DNA from: Datnioides undecimradiatus
Taxonomy: Eukaryota; Chordata; Actinopteri; Lobotiformes; Datnioididae
Assembly (NCBI GenBank): GCA_008933995.1
Contig: WARS01001497.1
Span: 3,540,001 to 3,604,000 of the forward strand
Reading direction: 5' to 3'
DNA: 64,000 nt
The notes beneath the pieces are model-generated. The model searched no databases. It was not told the origin of the DNA and worked only from the letters and a program-made list of their open reading frames with translations. Numbering within the stretch: the first letter of the stretch is position 1; the number at the start of each line of letters is the position of its first letter. The position numbers were made by a program, and so were the translations under genes. Positions 47,467-58,435 of this stretch are shown here, one piece after another.

Positions 47467-48310
47467 AACCTGTTTGTCAGGTTCCTAATGACGACACATA
47501 GCTTTGATAGCCACTGACTTCCTGAACAACACAAATGACTGTTGCTGCCATCGACGGGACAACTGAACCCCGCAGAGACCGAGGTCAAAATGTAATGTTG
47601 TACAGGACTGTGTGAAGCAGGTGTGAAGAAATGCTGTAATTACTTTTCTTCATGCTTTCAAAAACCTAAAAATATTGTTTATTTTAAAATATTTCAACTG
47701 AGGAAAAATCTAAACCAGATCAATGTTTGGTGTGACCACCCTTTGCCTTCAAGACAGCAGGAATTCTTCCAGGCACACAGAGATTTTGTAGGATCATAGT
47801 CAGGTGTATGATTAACCTGTTATACCAAACACATGCTAATAAAGAGGTGTATGTCCTTCAGTGGGATCATAGCACAGAACTATTTACAAACGTGTAGAAG
47901 AATCTGCAGATGTGTACATTGATCTGCAAATGCGTGTGGAAACCTGTAAATATTAAGTTTAATCTAATTTCCTCATCAATGTCCTACATTAATCTGTCTT
48001 TTCCGATTGTTCACTGCTCTGCTCCCTTTGACTGCTTTAACACCAAGCAACCTTCACACATGGATTATCATTTACAAACATTGTTTTGAAAAAATGTTGT
48101 GAATTTTATTCGTTCTATGTCAGCACCAGCCAACGTCGACTTGTCTGCTGTAATATGGGCTCAAACACACGCTGTTCATTTCTTACCTTCGTCATTGTGG
48201 GGGGAAAAGCAATGATTATTTTTAATTTACCAGGAATTATGTCTGTAACAGTGTTGGTAAGGTTGTAAAAATCAGAAGGTTTTAATAAACAGTTTTGAGA
48301 TGAGAGCACG
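47467..48310. other. Unassigned DNA, probably old repeats
   Basis: The first ~140 bases after the GIMAP-like stop have a diverged counterpart at 52.9-53.0 kb. Bases 47720-47800 (GTTTGGTGTGACCACCCTTT and on) resemble a common teleost DNA-transposon sequence, but ends could not be defined. No gene seen. Confidence 0.4.
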
Positions 48311-49270
48311 ACTGATGCAGTATTTGCCTTGAGAATGCTGATGGAGGAGACCAGAGAAGGTCAGAAGGAGCTGCATTGTGTCTTTGTAGATCCAGAGAAA
48401 GCATATGACAGGGTGCCAAGAGAGGAGCTGTGGTGTTGTATGAGGACGTCTGCAGTGGCAGAGAAGTCTGTCAGAGTGGTGCAGGATCCGTATGAGAGCA
48501 GTAAGACAGTGGTGAGGTGCTGCAGGTGTGACAGAGGAGTTCACGGTGAAGGTGGGACTGCATCAAGGATCGGCTCTGAGCCCCGTCCTGTTTGCTGTGG
48601 TGATGGACAAGTTGACAGATGGGGTCAGGCAGGAATCTCCATGGACCATGATGTTTGTGGACAACGTGATCTGTAGTGAGAGCAGGGAGCAGGTGGAGGA
48701 ACATCTAGAGAGGTGGAGGTTTGCTCTGCAAAGAAGAGGCATGAAGGTTAGTCGAAGCAAGACTGAATACATGTGTGAACAAGAGGGACCCGAGTGGAAC
48801 GGTGAGGTTACAGGGAGCAGAGGTACAGAAGCTGCAGGACTTCAAGTACTTAGGGTCAACAGTCCAGAGCAACAGGGAGTGTGGAGGAGAGGCGTGTGCA
48901 GGCAGGATGGAGTGGGTGGAGAAAGGTGTCAGGTGTGTTGTGTGATGAAAGAGAACCAGCAAGGCTGAAAGGAAAGGTCTACAGGACGGTGGTGAGACCA
49001 GTGATGCTGTATGGTTTAGAGATAGTGGCTCTGAGGAACGGACAGGAGGAAGAGCTGGAGGTAGCTGAGCTGAAGATGTTGAGGTTTTCTCTGGGTGGGA
49101 CCAGGATGGATCAGATCAGGAATGAGGACATTAGCGTTTTGGACACTCGGGTAAAGAGAGGGGCTGAGCTGTCAACTGATCACCACCTGGTGCGAGATGT
49201 TTGGAGATAAAGTTAGAGAGGCCAGGCTGAGATGGTTTGGACATGTTCAGAGGACGGACAGTGAATAGTT
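48311..49270 (+). mobile_element. LINE reverse-transcriptase fragment, second family
   Basis: Translation in shifting frames gives EGQKELHCVFVDPEKAYDRV, VGLHQGSALSPVLFAVVMD, WRFALQRRGMKVSRSKTEYM and LKGKVYRTVVRPVMLYGLE, the order of a non-LTR retrotransposon RT and its C-terminal part. The catalytic FADD box reads FVDN, so two of the polymerase aspartate positions are altered. Frame shifts occur near 48520 and 48960. This is a 5'-truncated, dead copy of a family different from the 42/51/58 kb copies. Confidence 0.85.
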
Positions 49271-49943
49271 GAAACTGATTACATAAAAAAAATTAAGTAA
49301 TATTAAGTAAATGTTTTCAGTTAAAGAAGCGATCATTAAGTAAACTTTACTGGTAATTTTAAGTAGCACTAACTTACTTTAGGTTGAACAAACTTAGGTT
49401 GAACAAACTTTACTGATTAAGTAGTTTTTACTAGTTATTTTGTTTTAACAGTAAAAACAAAATCAAGTATAGATAACTTGAATATTTTATTACTGTAAAA
49501 TAAACCATTTAATTTCACTCAACGTAACTGTTCACTTTATGTTTACTTACATTTTTCGAGTTGAAAGAAGCTCCACTTACTCCACTACAAGTAAAAACTA
49601 TCTTAAGTTTAACTCAAAATAAGAAGTTACAATACTTAAAGTCTTTTAAGCAGCTTTAACTCTAAATCTCCACGCGGTACACATACATTCAAAAACACAT
49701 TAACAAGGTTAAATGCAACTCAGTTTTATTAAGTAATCAATGTATGAACTGTTTTGTAAAATTCTACACTCCTATATAATGAACACCTGAAGCGGTGCCA
49801 TAGCTGTCAGAAAAGGCCAGAGGCCACATCCAACGTGGACAATAACATTTTCAAAACACTAAGATGTTTAAAAAATTCAGTTGCCTGCGCCTATGAACTG
49901 TCGCTCAAGTAAAGTGCATTAACTTTATTTGCCAGTTATCAGA
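49271..49943. other. AT-rich block rich in AAGTAA/TTAAGT motifs
   Basis: Many degenerate TTAAGTA, AAGTAAACTT and AACTTA words in both orientations fill this stretch, as in teleost non-autonomous DNA transposons. It sits directly downstream of the minus-strand multicopy ORF and may be part of the same repeat unit. No coding feature. Confidence 0.4.
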
Positions 49944-51241
49944 TTACTCCACTGCCAAAATGTCATTTTTAAGGCTCAAAACCCTGGGCCCCAACTTTCC
50001 ATCTTCTGGGCCCATCAAGACTTTTTGGATGAAGTCAACTTTTTGGATGAAGTCTCTTGGATAATGTAAATGTAGCACATAAATCAGTCCAAAAACCATG
50101 AGATATGCATCAGCCAGTGTAGGCATGTTGATGACAAGATTACCCTCCATCACCACTGCAGTCCTGTCTGTGCAGAAGAACGTGGCATCAGTTGAACTGG
50201 CACGGATCAAAACGAGGCCAACGGGTATGTCAACAACGTCCATGTGTCCAAACGACCACAGATGTTGCAACTTTTCTATAACACAAAATAACACTGATCA
50301 ATATCACTTTCTGACTTATTTATTGCCCGACTTTATTAGACTCTCAAATTGCCAACTGAATGTAAATTAACATTGTCTCTTCTTGCTACTCTATAAACAC
50401 TTTTCCAGTGAATTTCATATCATGGGAGTTCTTTGTTCGAAAGAATAATTCCATAACATTCCTTGAATGATGATATTCAGCACTTCAGAGTGTTGAAGTA
50501 AGGGGAGATGCTATTCAACAGGTGTTGAATATGATTATTAATATATTGCTTGTTTGATGTTTTGCATCCTTTCTATACCCTACAATAACAACAATTTATG
50601 GTAATAACTTACAACCAGAACCTGAACGAGATCTGAGAACAGAAGAAATTAAAGAAATCATTGCACCGACTCAACCAAGCTCTGATGACACCATGACGGT
50701 GACTCATGACTGAAGAGATGAGAGTTCAAACAAGCATGATCCACTGTAGTATTGCCATCAAGCACCAGGAAGTGTAACCAACCCACCTGATCAAGAGCTT
50801 CGGCTGCTTTCCCTGTACGTGCAGCTTTCTTTCTGAACAAGCTCTGAAGCCGTTTGTGATCCTGTGAAACTCAGAACAAATCAGTACAAATGTAAAATGA
50901 CCATTTCATTTTGAATTATGTTTGGCCTGTACAAAATGAATACAGAAACAGAAAAATCCTTCCCATCTCAAGCAAAATGGCAAATCCCTGTAACTCAGAT
51001 ACAGGGTTTGCAGAGCTTTACATGAGCAAAGTATAAGCCAAGTTTGATCACATAAAAAGTAATATTGTTCAAGTTATCACTGAAAAACTCACAGAAAATA
51101 ATTGAATCTATCTATTAATACTATTTTTTTTTTTTTAACCTGGGACTCAATTTTAAGGGCAGGCCAGCGTTCCAGGAGCTCTCCAACAGGTAGGTCATCA
51201 CTGATGACCTCTTTTTGCCGTGAGGCAAAGGTAGTCTGCAT
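49944..51241 (-). CDS. Multicopy fish ORF remnant of unknown function (minus strand)
   Basis: I do not know its function. Putative exons: 51140-51241 (starts MQTTFASRQKEVISDDLPVG, ends ALKIESQ), 50787-50861 (DHKRLQSLFRKKAARTGKAA and on) and a terminal block up to about 50275 ending at 49944 (HMDVVDIPVGLVLIRASSTD, TLADAYLMVFGLIYVLHLHY, GPRVLSLKNDILAVE). The C-terminal block (VVMEG then FGLIYVL.. Y P) resembles a large family of teleost uncharacterised proteins that occur in many copies. The second and third blocks do not join in frame with the visible sites, so an exon is missing or the copy is dead. A six-residue tandem repeat, DFIQKV twice, marks a local 18-bp duplication near 50021-50056. 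Confidence 0.45.
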
Positions 51242-51369
51242 CAATGCTGCAGTTGGTTGAGGTTTTTGTCAGTCATCTGTACTTTATCTACAATTTGGAG
51301 TCTACTTTGCTCCAAGCTTCCAAGATCTTTACCTCTTGGGAAATTTGGGAGGAAACTCACTTCTTCTTC

Positions 51370-51712
51370 TCTGGCTCCACCGACCTGCCCCGTGTCCTCT
51401 GCTGCCTATTGCTGCCATTTGCTGTCATTATTCTATATTGTACTTCTCTCTCTCTCTCTCTCTCTCTTTCCCCCCAACCGGTCAGGGCAGATGGCCGTCC
51501 ACCCTGATCCAGGATCTGTCCAAGGTTTCTGCCTGTTAAAGGAAGTTTCTCCTTGCCACTGTTGCCGAGTGCTTGCTCATGGTGGAACTGTTGGGTGTAA
51601 TTAACAGTAATGAGTGTGGTCTAGACCTGCTCTGTTTGTAAAGTGCCCTGAGATGACTTTGGTTGTGAATTGGCGCTATATAAATAAAACTGAACTGAAT
51701 TGAATTGAACTT
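51370..51712 (+). mobile_element. LINE 3' tail, copy 2 (severely 5'-truncated)
   Basis: This starts at CTGGCTCCACCGACCTGCCC, contains a (TC)n run at about 51444-51469 and the TCCACCCTGATCCAGGATCT block, and ends GCGCTATATAAATAAAACTG plus TGAATTGAATTG. It matches the last ~340 bases of the copies at 42 and 58 kb, as expected of target-primed insertion with early stop. Confidence 0.88.
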
Positions 51713-52209
51713 CTGCCCTCTCTGGTCTGTTAATGTAAGTGTGTGGAGACCAACTGCCTGGGTCCTTTTTACTCCTTTGTCCAGAATGTACACGCCTGTA
51801 CATAGTAGTAGTTAGGTAATGGATGTTAACGTTATTGATTGTTAATTGATGTGATTGCTTTTAATAAATTCTGTTATGTTTTAAAGAGAAGTTGTCTGTA
51901 TTGTTTGTACAAGTGTTGTAAAGGCTGGTTGAGAGAGTCAGTGCTTGGATTCACACCTTCCTCGTTCATCTTATTCACATCAGTATCTCCCAGATATTGA
52001 TATTTATAAATGAACAGACTTCAGACTGAATTTTCGGGTTGGTTATTGGTCCCTGATACTAGGGTGGTGCCCATAATTATTAACTTTGTTAGTAATAGTA
52101 TTCTTTCAATTAATGATTATCATTGATTATTATTGATTATTATTAATTATTGCTAATAACCAAACCTGCTCCTATAAAGCCCAGCAGTGTCCAGGAGATA
52201 ACTCTCCTT
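51713..52209. other. Unassigned AT-rich DNA
   Basis: No gene or defined repeat recognised. A GATTATTATT-type simple tract lies at about 52108-52155. Confidence 0.5.
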
Positions 52210-53012
52210 CAGGCAGAGCTGATGACAGGAGAGAGAGGGAGCTCTGCTCTTACTCATCTTCTGCCTCTCCAGGAGATTTCCAGGGTGGACGAGCGCCTGT
52301 AGATATGTTACCTGGCTTATTACGATGGTCTTCAGTGTTGACCGTCTGTCACAGGAACAAGCATAAACACAGAGAGCAGCAGCACATTGTGCTCCATGAT
52401 CAGATCTTTAGGTGAAAACAGGCTGTAAAACTGTTGAGGCTGGTTTTGGACACAACCATCACTACTGAGCAGATTCATCACAGATTAAATGTCAGTGAAT
52501 AAAGAATAATATCTGCAGTTTCTGTTTCCCAGCAGAGACAGGTGAGCTGGTTCTGAGGCGCAGCAGCAGCTTTGAGTTCCTGCCCCCTGACAGTAAGTTA
52601 GTCTGAGTCTCTGTTAACATGTACAAACACAGAGTTTGGTTGCTGGCAGCCACAAACTCTGTGCAACACAAAGTTTTCCAGCCTGGACCCTGTCTATATA
52701 TATAAATATAAAAACATATCAGTGGAAAAAAATATATACAACAGGCAATAGCAGTGGGTGGAAATAATAAATATATATAAATACCAGTGGAAAAGTATAT
52801 ATGTATGTATACAGTATGTGTTATTGCACATGTTGATACTGTTATTGCACATAAATCTGCAGATGCATGTGGTGAGTGTCTGCTGAGAGCAGGCTTGATT
52901 GAACAGGAGACCACTGCCACCACCAGTTTGAATAATATCTGTTGATCAGGTTCATAATGACGGAACTTATAGCAACTGAACCTGCAGAGGCCGAAGGCAA
53001 AATGGATATTAT
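52210..53012 (+). pseudogene. Partial duplicate of the decayed GIMAP-like gene
   Basis: Bases 52210-52697 copy 45634-46130. The exon there reads ETGELVLRRSSSFEFLPPD, apparently the less altered version, with a GTAAGT donor. After an AT-rich low-complexity insert (52700-52830), bases 52900-53010 resemble the 3' end of the same gene (47440-47600). The GTPase exon is absent. It is therefore a duplicate with a large internal deletion. Confidence 0.75.
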
Positions 53013-53015
53013 GTA

Positions 53016-54188
53016 CACTGGAGGCCATACGTTTGGAAGCAAAATCACATTTGAACAAAAGCAGATCAGAGTTTCATTGGTGTACTTTGCAACAAGATAA
53101 ACCGGATTATAGAGTCTCTCATCAGAATACATGTTTACCAGAATTAGCAGGGATTTGGGTTTTTCTTGCTCTTTCTTCAAAGTAACCTCCTCTGGCTTTA
53201 ACAACAGGGCAGATACGAGCCACTCGCTCCACGAGCTGTTTAAGGTCTGTGCCGGGAGTTACATCCCAAACTTTGTTAAGTTCATCAGTGAGAGGCTGCC
53301 GACTCGTACTTCAAACAAATCTCCTACTACACCTGCAAAACATCCCCACACCATGGCACTGCCACCTCTGTGCTTTACTGTGGCTGTTACACATGGTGCT
53401 TTGAGACGTTCACCAGTTTGTCTGTGGACACAGACTCTGAGCTTTGAACCAAACAGTTCAACACTTGCTTTCATCGTCCAGAGAACTTGTTTTACAGTCA
53501 TCATAGATCCAGTTTCTGTCTGCTCTTGCCCGCTCATACCTCTGTTGTTCTTTGGATGGAGTAGTGGTTTTTGCAGATACACCACTCTTCAGACCAGCTT
53601 CCTCAAACGTTTTCTCACAGTGGTCAGAGATACAGGTTTTGACCTTGTCATGTTGATTCCTGCCTTATCTGTGGTGCTGTTTCTCTCTGATCTCTCACTG
53701 GTGACAATGATATGTTTATCCTCTGCTTCTGTAGTAACCCTCTTTCTTCCAGGCCTGTTTCTATCATCATAACTTCTTCTAGTCTCTTCAGGGCATAGTG
53801 AACTCTTCTGCTGGACACCATTAGGTGCTTTGCAGTTTCTCTTTCAGTGTATCCTTCTTTCCCCAATGTATAAATCTGTACTCGTGCTTCTTTACTCAAA
53901 GAACTAAAGTGAATAATACAAACTAATTTGTGTGAGTTGTGACTCTTGCAAATCTTCTCAACCCTAAAACTAAGCCCTTCTTTTCTTTTGTTAACATTTA
54001 TTCAGCAGTGGTCTGGTGCCATCAACGTATACCTACTGAGTAAAAACTGAGTAAAATGGTGCATATCTAAGTCTGAGTCTAAGTCTGATCGTGCAGTAAA
54101 TACTTCCCGAAATGCATCAAATTCATACTGCTTTTGAAGAAAGGCACTGTGAACAGAAACTTGACATTGCTTCCAAATGTTTGGCTTG

Positions 54189-54193
<5 letters not shown>
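53016..54193 (-). mobile_element. Tc1-like DNA transposon, inactive
   Basis: Terminal inverted repeats: left CACTGGAGGCCATACGTTTG (from 53016), right end reading inward CACTACAAGCCAAACATTTG (from 54193). Both continue with GAAGC. A TA dinucleotide precedes the left end. The transposase is on the minus strand in at least two broken pieces, 53899-53648 (EARVQIYTLGKEGYTERETA, helix-turn-helix) and 53585-53259 (KHRGGSAMVWGCFAGVVGDL, DDE-domain WGCF motif). The right-hand TA is replaced by a (GT)n tract. Frame breaks make it non-autonomous. Confidence 0.88.

Positions 54194-54243
<50 letters not shown>
54191..54243. repeat. (GT)n microsatellite
   Basis: About 22 GT units with TATGT interruptions at the distal end, directly abutting the right inverted repeat of the Tc1 element. 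Confidence 0.97.
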
Positions 54244-54244
<1 letters not shown>

Positions 54245-54889
54245 ATTCAAAGCACTTCACCTCTTCCTTCTAAAGACAAAGAAACAGTTAATTTCATACA
54301 CGTGCTGCACAGAAAACAGCAGGAAACAGGTTGTTGAAGCAAAACAAACATTTTTAAACATTTTAAAACTGGAAAAGTTCGAGATCGAAGCTTAACATTT
54401 TCATTATACTGTGATTCACTTTTTCAATAAAAGCTTTATTGATAATAAAACTATGGCAAGTGATTAATTGGTGTTCAGGGGAGTGAATGACGGGTGCAAT
54501 GTTAGATGAAGCTGTTCACAGACACTTCAGTTTCATACTCATTCAGACATTTTCAGGATAAGGTTTTAACTGAATCTGCAGGGAAGTCTAACGTTAAGGT
54601 GTCTGTAGAAGTGTGACAGCTAGAGTGAACCTGCCTGTGCAGATCAGTGTAAGTATTAAGTAAAAAGACAGTTTGAGGCTGGTTCAAAGATTCATGACAT
54701 CAAATATGAAGAAGAGCTTGACTTTTCTTTGGTGTTTAATGTCTCAACAGAAATGGACCCTTCAGAAATGGTTAAAGTGTTTTGTTGTATAAAGAGTCAG
54801 GCTCACAGGTCGTCAGGGTGGTCCGGGTCAAATCCAGGAATCAGTCCAACATAAGCAAACACATGTGAGAGGGAGCAGACAGAAAACAA
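54244..54889. other. Unassigned intergenic DNA
   Basis: No exon or defined element seen. An AATAAA-containing AT-rich stretch at about 54425-54450 is not tied to a gene. Confidence 0.5.
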
Positions 54890-55605
54890 AGCCCATGTGT
54901 CATGGTTTTCAGTTTGTTTTGTTTCCTGTTTTATTTTGAAAAGTTTTTCCCTGGTGTGTTTCTGTCTGCTTGTTTCCTGTCTTGATTAATTGATTGGTCT
55001 CACCTGTGTCTCGTTTGCTGCCCTCCAGGTCTATTTAAGTGGTGTCATTGCCTTTGTTCTCCATTGGTTCGTTTGTTGTGTTAGTCTCTATGTTCCTGCC
55101 TCGATCCCTTGTGTTTCCCTGCATGTGCTTTGAGATTTTGGTTTTCTGGTTTTTGGATCTTTGGTTTTCGTGTCACGTTTGGACTGATTACCTGGTTTTC
55201 GACCCTGCCTGCCTTGACCACTCGTAAGCCTGTGCCCTGAAATAAACTCTTTAAATATCTTTGGCCCCCTTGTGCGTGTCTGCATTTGGGTCCTGCCCTC
55301 TCTTGTAACCCAGCCTTGACACCATGATTCAGGCAAGTTTAGACAAAACCACGAGTCCAAAAATGTGTGAAAACACAAAGAATGAACGAACGTGAACGGA
55401 GGAAAACAAAGGAAGTGACACAACAGAGAGGGAAGGCAAACAAGACACAGGGGAAACCAATGAACCAATGGGACACAGGAAACAAGCACACAGAAACAGA
55501 AGAGGGAGACCACCTTCAAAATAAAACAGGAAGTAAACAAAAATGGAAAAACATAAAGGATGGCGAGAAAGAGGCAAACAGGAAGTGAGAGAAGGAGGAA
55601 TGTAG
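54890..55605. repeat. Foldback element with long imperfect inverted repeats
   Basis: The segment about 54905-55190 (CCTGTTTTATTTTGAAAAG, CTGCTTGTTTCCTGTCTTGA) is matched by the reverse complement of about 55330-55600 (CCTGTTTTATTTTGAAGGTG, GTGCTTGTTTCCTGTGTCCC), leaving a spacer of about 140 bases. The first arm begins near TGTCATGG, and the spacer carries the near-complement TTGACACCATGA at 55314-55325. Long hydrophobic reading frames on the minus strand here are a by-product of the T-rich arms. Confidence 0.7.
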
Positions 55606-57110
55606 AAGCAAAGTTATCGCCACACCTCGAAGTCTTGAGTCTCTGAACCATCTTCAGGTTGGTGATGTTGAGCCTAAGTCAACCTGCCGGGCTGCATGTG
55701 AGCACAGATTCATGACGTGTTGGTCAAAGCTCTAAAGCTGCAGCTCAGACGGTTGATTTGTTATGATTTGTTTTTAAATTATGAGGAAGAGGAAGAAGAA
55801 TATCCAGAAAACAAGATGAAAGACAAAACAAATCAGATCATTTCTAATGAAACATCACGCAGGCCGACTCATTTTCAAAACGCAGAAATGAAATCTGACC
55901 AAATGTTTGTGGGGATGAAATGACTTTTAATGACTTTTAATCCTGAATTTAAGGTGAGCCTCACACAGACACCCTGACCGAGTGATGACTCACTGAACCA
56001 ATTCTTTACTTTCACTTTCAGTCTCCAGGACCTGCAACAGGTGAATAAACCTGATAAACCGTGAAATCAAACATGTTTTAAGTCATTAATGCCTGGTTGA
56101 GTGTTAATAATAATCTGTCTGCACGAGAGGAAAAACAAATTTAGCAGCTAAAACAGAAGAGGGAGTTTTCATTGGACGACTGGTTAAAGGGTGTGGATGA
56201 TTGAAAAAGCAGTGCAGAGTGTGTAACGACAGACGGACACATCACACCTGGGCCAGGTAAGAGACGGACAAGATTACTGCACTTTTCATTTACAAAAGAC
56301 GGATTGCTTAATATTAAAAGACATGAAAACAGGACCTGAGGGTGCGAGCCAGTTCATCGTCAGAGTTTAAACCTGGATTTAAAGGTGGTTTAACATCCGG
56401 GGCAGGTTTGTTCAGGTTCTGTGATTAGAGTTTCATTTTCTGGATTAGATCAGAAGAAGCTGAGAAACATGAACGTTTCTGTTGTTTTGTGTCAAAACCC
56501 AAAGATTATTTGGTTCAATGTGACAGAAAAGCAGGACATTTACATATTTGAGGGTCTGAAACAGCTTTTTCAACATCTGCAGGTAAAACTGTCAATTATC
56601 AAAATGGTTTCTGTCAACTGACGAAGGTTCAGACGTGTTATGACTGATGTGGTTTGGTCCCACTGAGAGCTTTATGTCTATGTGTTCGGCTGGGTTTGAG
56701 TCCTGGACTGGTTGGTCTTGGTTTTCATGAAGTTCAACAGTATTTTAGTCTGTTGTTGTTTATATTAAGCATAAAAAACGCTGAATTTAAATGCAAAAGA
56801 AAAATGATGGTCGTCTGTTTTTTCATATTTTAACTGTTATCAGCCGATAGTCAGTGAACACACACCTGATTCTTCAAACACACCTTTCAGACCAGAAACT
56901 GTGTGAACTGGGAGTTTCTGGTGGGAGGGTTCATCGATGAAGCCTGTTCAACCAGCCTTGCCTCCATTCATTAGTTATTTTTAGTGACTTGTTAATTCAT
57001 TTAATTACATCGACCCATCTTTTCCCCTGACGACACAGAGTCACCAATAACTCCAATCATTTCTGGGAAGATTTGGAGATAATGGTTGTTTAATTCAGAG
57101 AGAATTACAA
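55606..57110. other. Upstream region of the GIMAP8-like gene; no coding exon recognised
   Basis: Contains the candidate promoter listed separately (55980-56260). No conserved protein segment is visible on either strand. A 68-codon open frame near 55717-55923 is Glu/Lys-rich and unconvincing. Confidence 0.5.
55980..56260 (+). promoter_or_regulatory. Candidate interferon-responsive promoter and first noncoding exon of the GIMAP8-like gene
   Basis: The minus strand reads CTGAAAGTGAAAGTAAAG at 56004-56021, matching the GAAANNGAAA core of an ISRE/IRF element. TGACTCA at 55986-55992 is an AP-1 site. A strong donor GCCAG|GTAAGA follows at about 56257, so a noncoding exon may end there, about 3.1 kb before the start codon. 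Linking it to the GIMAP8-like gene is inference. Confidence 0.4.
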
Positions 57111-57218
57111 CCCTGAACCCTGAAAAACCCTGAACCCTGAAGAAAAACCCTGAACCCTGAAACACCCTGAACCCTGAAGAAAAACCCTGACCCTGAAGAA
57201 AATCCCTGAACCCTGAAC
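57111..57218. repeat. CCCTGAA (TTCAGGG) tandem repeat
   Basis: About ten copies of CCCTGAA, often in pairs separated by GAAAAA or CA. The minus strand reads TTCAGGG, one base longer than the vertebrate telomere unit. Confidence 0.9.
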
Positions 57219-57654
57219 ACCAGAACAGTACCTGAACCACCCCTCAGCACAGAGGAGGTGTTTAATTATCACAAAGGCCACTGTCTCATGTCAGTTAACA
57301 CACAAACACAAGGAAACCTCAGAAACTGAGTTCATACAGCCTCCATGATCGACTCCAGCTGTTTCCCAGCTGACAAACAATCTGTTGGGCTTCTTGTGTA
57401 AATTAGAATTTAATGCACATGCAGCAGTTCATCATATGATAACACAAGGCTTTAATATGATTTTGTGTTTCCAGGAGCCAAACCCAACGGGAAAACCGCC
57501 GCTAACAGAGCTAACTAGCTAACAGCAACAACAAGCAAAGCTATCAGTCCATCAGGAAACTCTGTATTTTACAGAGAAAAACATAAAATATGATTCAGTT
57601 TCTTCAAAATCACATGAATAAAGTTAAGTTTTGCGTATCACTGTTGAGGCTTTA

Positions 57655-58397
57655 GCGCTGTGGTGGAGTCCTTTCATCTGAAAATGTGTCACTGCGAGGC
57701 CTCCAGCTCATCCAAAATGCTGCTGCGAGGGTTATGGTGGGAATTAGCAAGAGAGATCATATTTCTCCGGTTTTAGCTTCTCTTCATTGGCTCCCTGTAA
57801 AGTCCAGAATAGATTTTAAAGTCCTTCTTCTTACCTACAAGGCCCTTAATGGCCAAGCTCCATTGTACCTCAATGAGATGCTAAGTCCCTATCAACCCAA
57901 CAGATTCACAACACTTCGCTCCCAGAGTGCAGGTTTGCTTGTGGTTCCCAGAATCTCCAAAAGTAGAATGGGAGGCCGAGCCTTTAGCTATCAGGCTCCT
58001 CTCTTGTGGAACCAGCTGCCAGTCTGGGTCCGAGAGGCAGACACCCTCTGTACTTTTAAAGTAAAGCTGAAAACCTTCTTGTTCGACAAAGCTTACAGCT
58101 AGCTCTAGTTACCATCTGAACTACACCATCCATGCCATCCCCTAGTTATGCTGCTATAGGCCGAGGCTGCTGGGGGACATCCCATGATCGTCTCCACACT
58201 CCTCCTCTTCCCTCTCTCTCCTCAAACTCCATTAACTCTGTGTCCTCTCTCCCCTAGTGCTGTGCTTGTTTCTCTCTGGTCTCTCTCTCTGTACCTCTCT
58301 ACAGATACCTGTGGCTCCAGAGCTGAACATCTGACCTGTGGCTCCACCGACCTGCCCCCTGTCCTCTGCTGCCACTTATTATCATTATTCTATATTG

Positions 58398-58435
<38 letters not shown>

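Noticed and set aside
55088..55651. 187-codon hydrophobic minus-strand ORF
   Set aside because: It spans the arms and spacer of the foldback repeat. Leu/Phe/Cys-rich translation of T-rich repeat DNA explains it.
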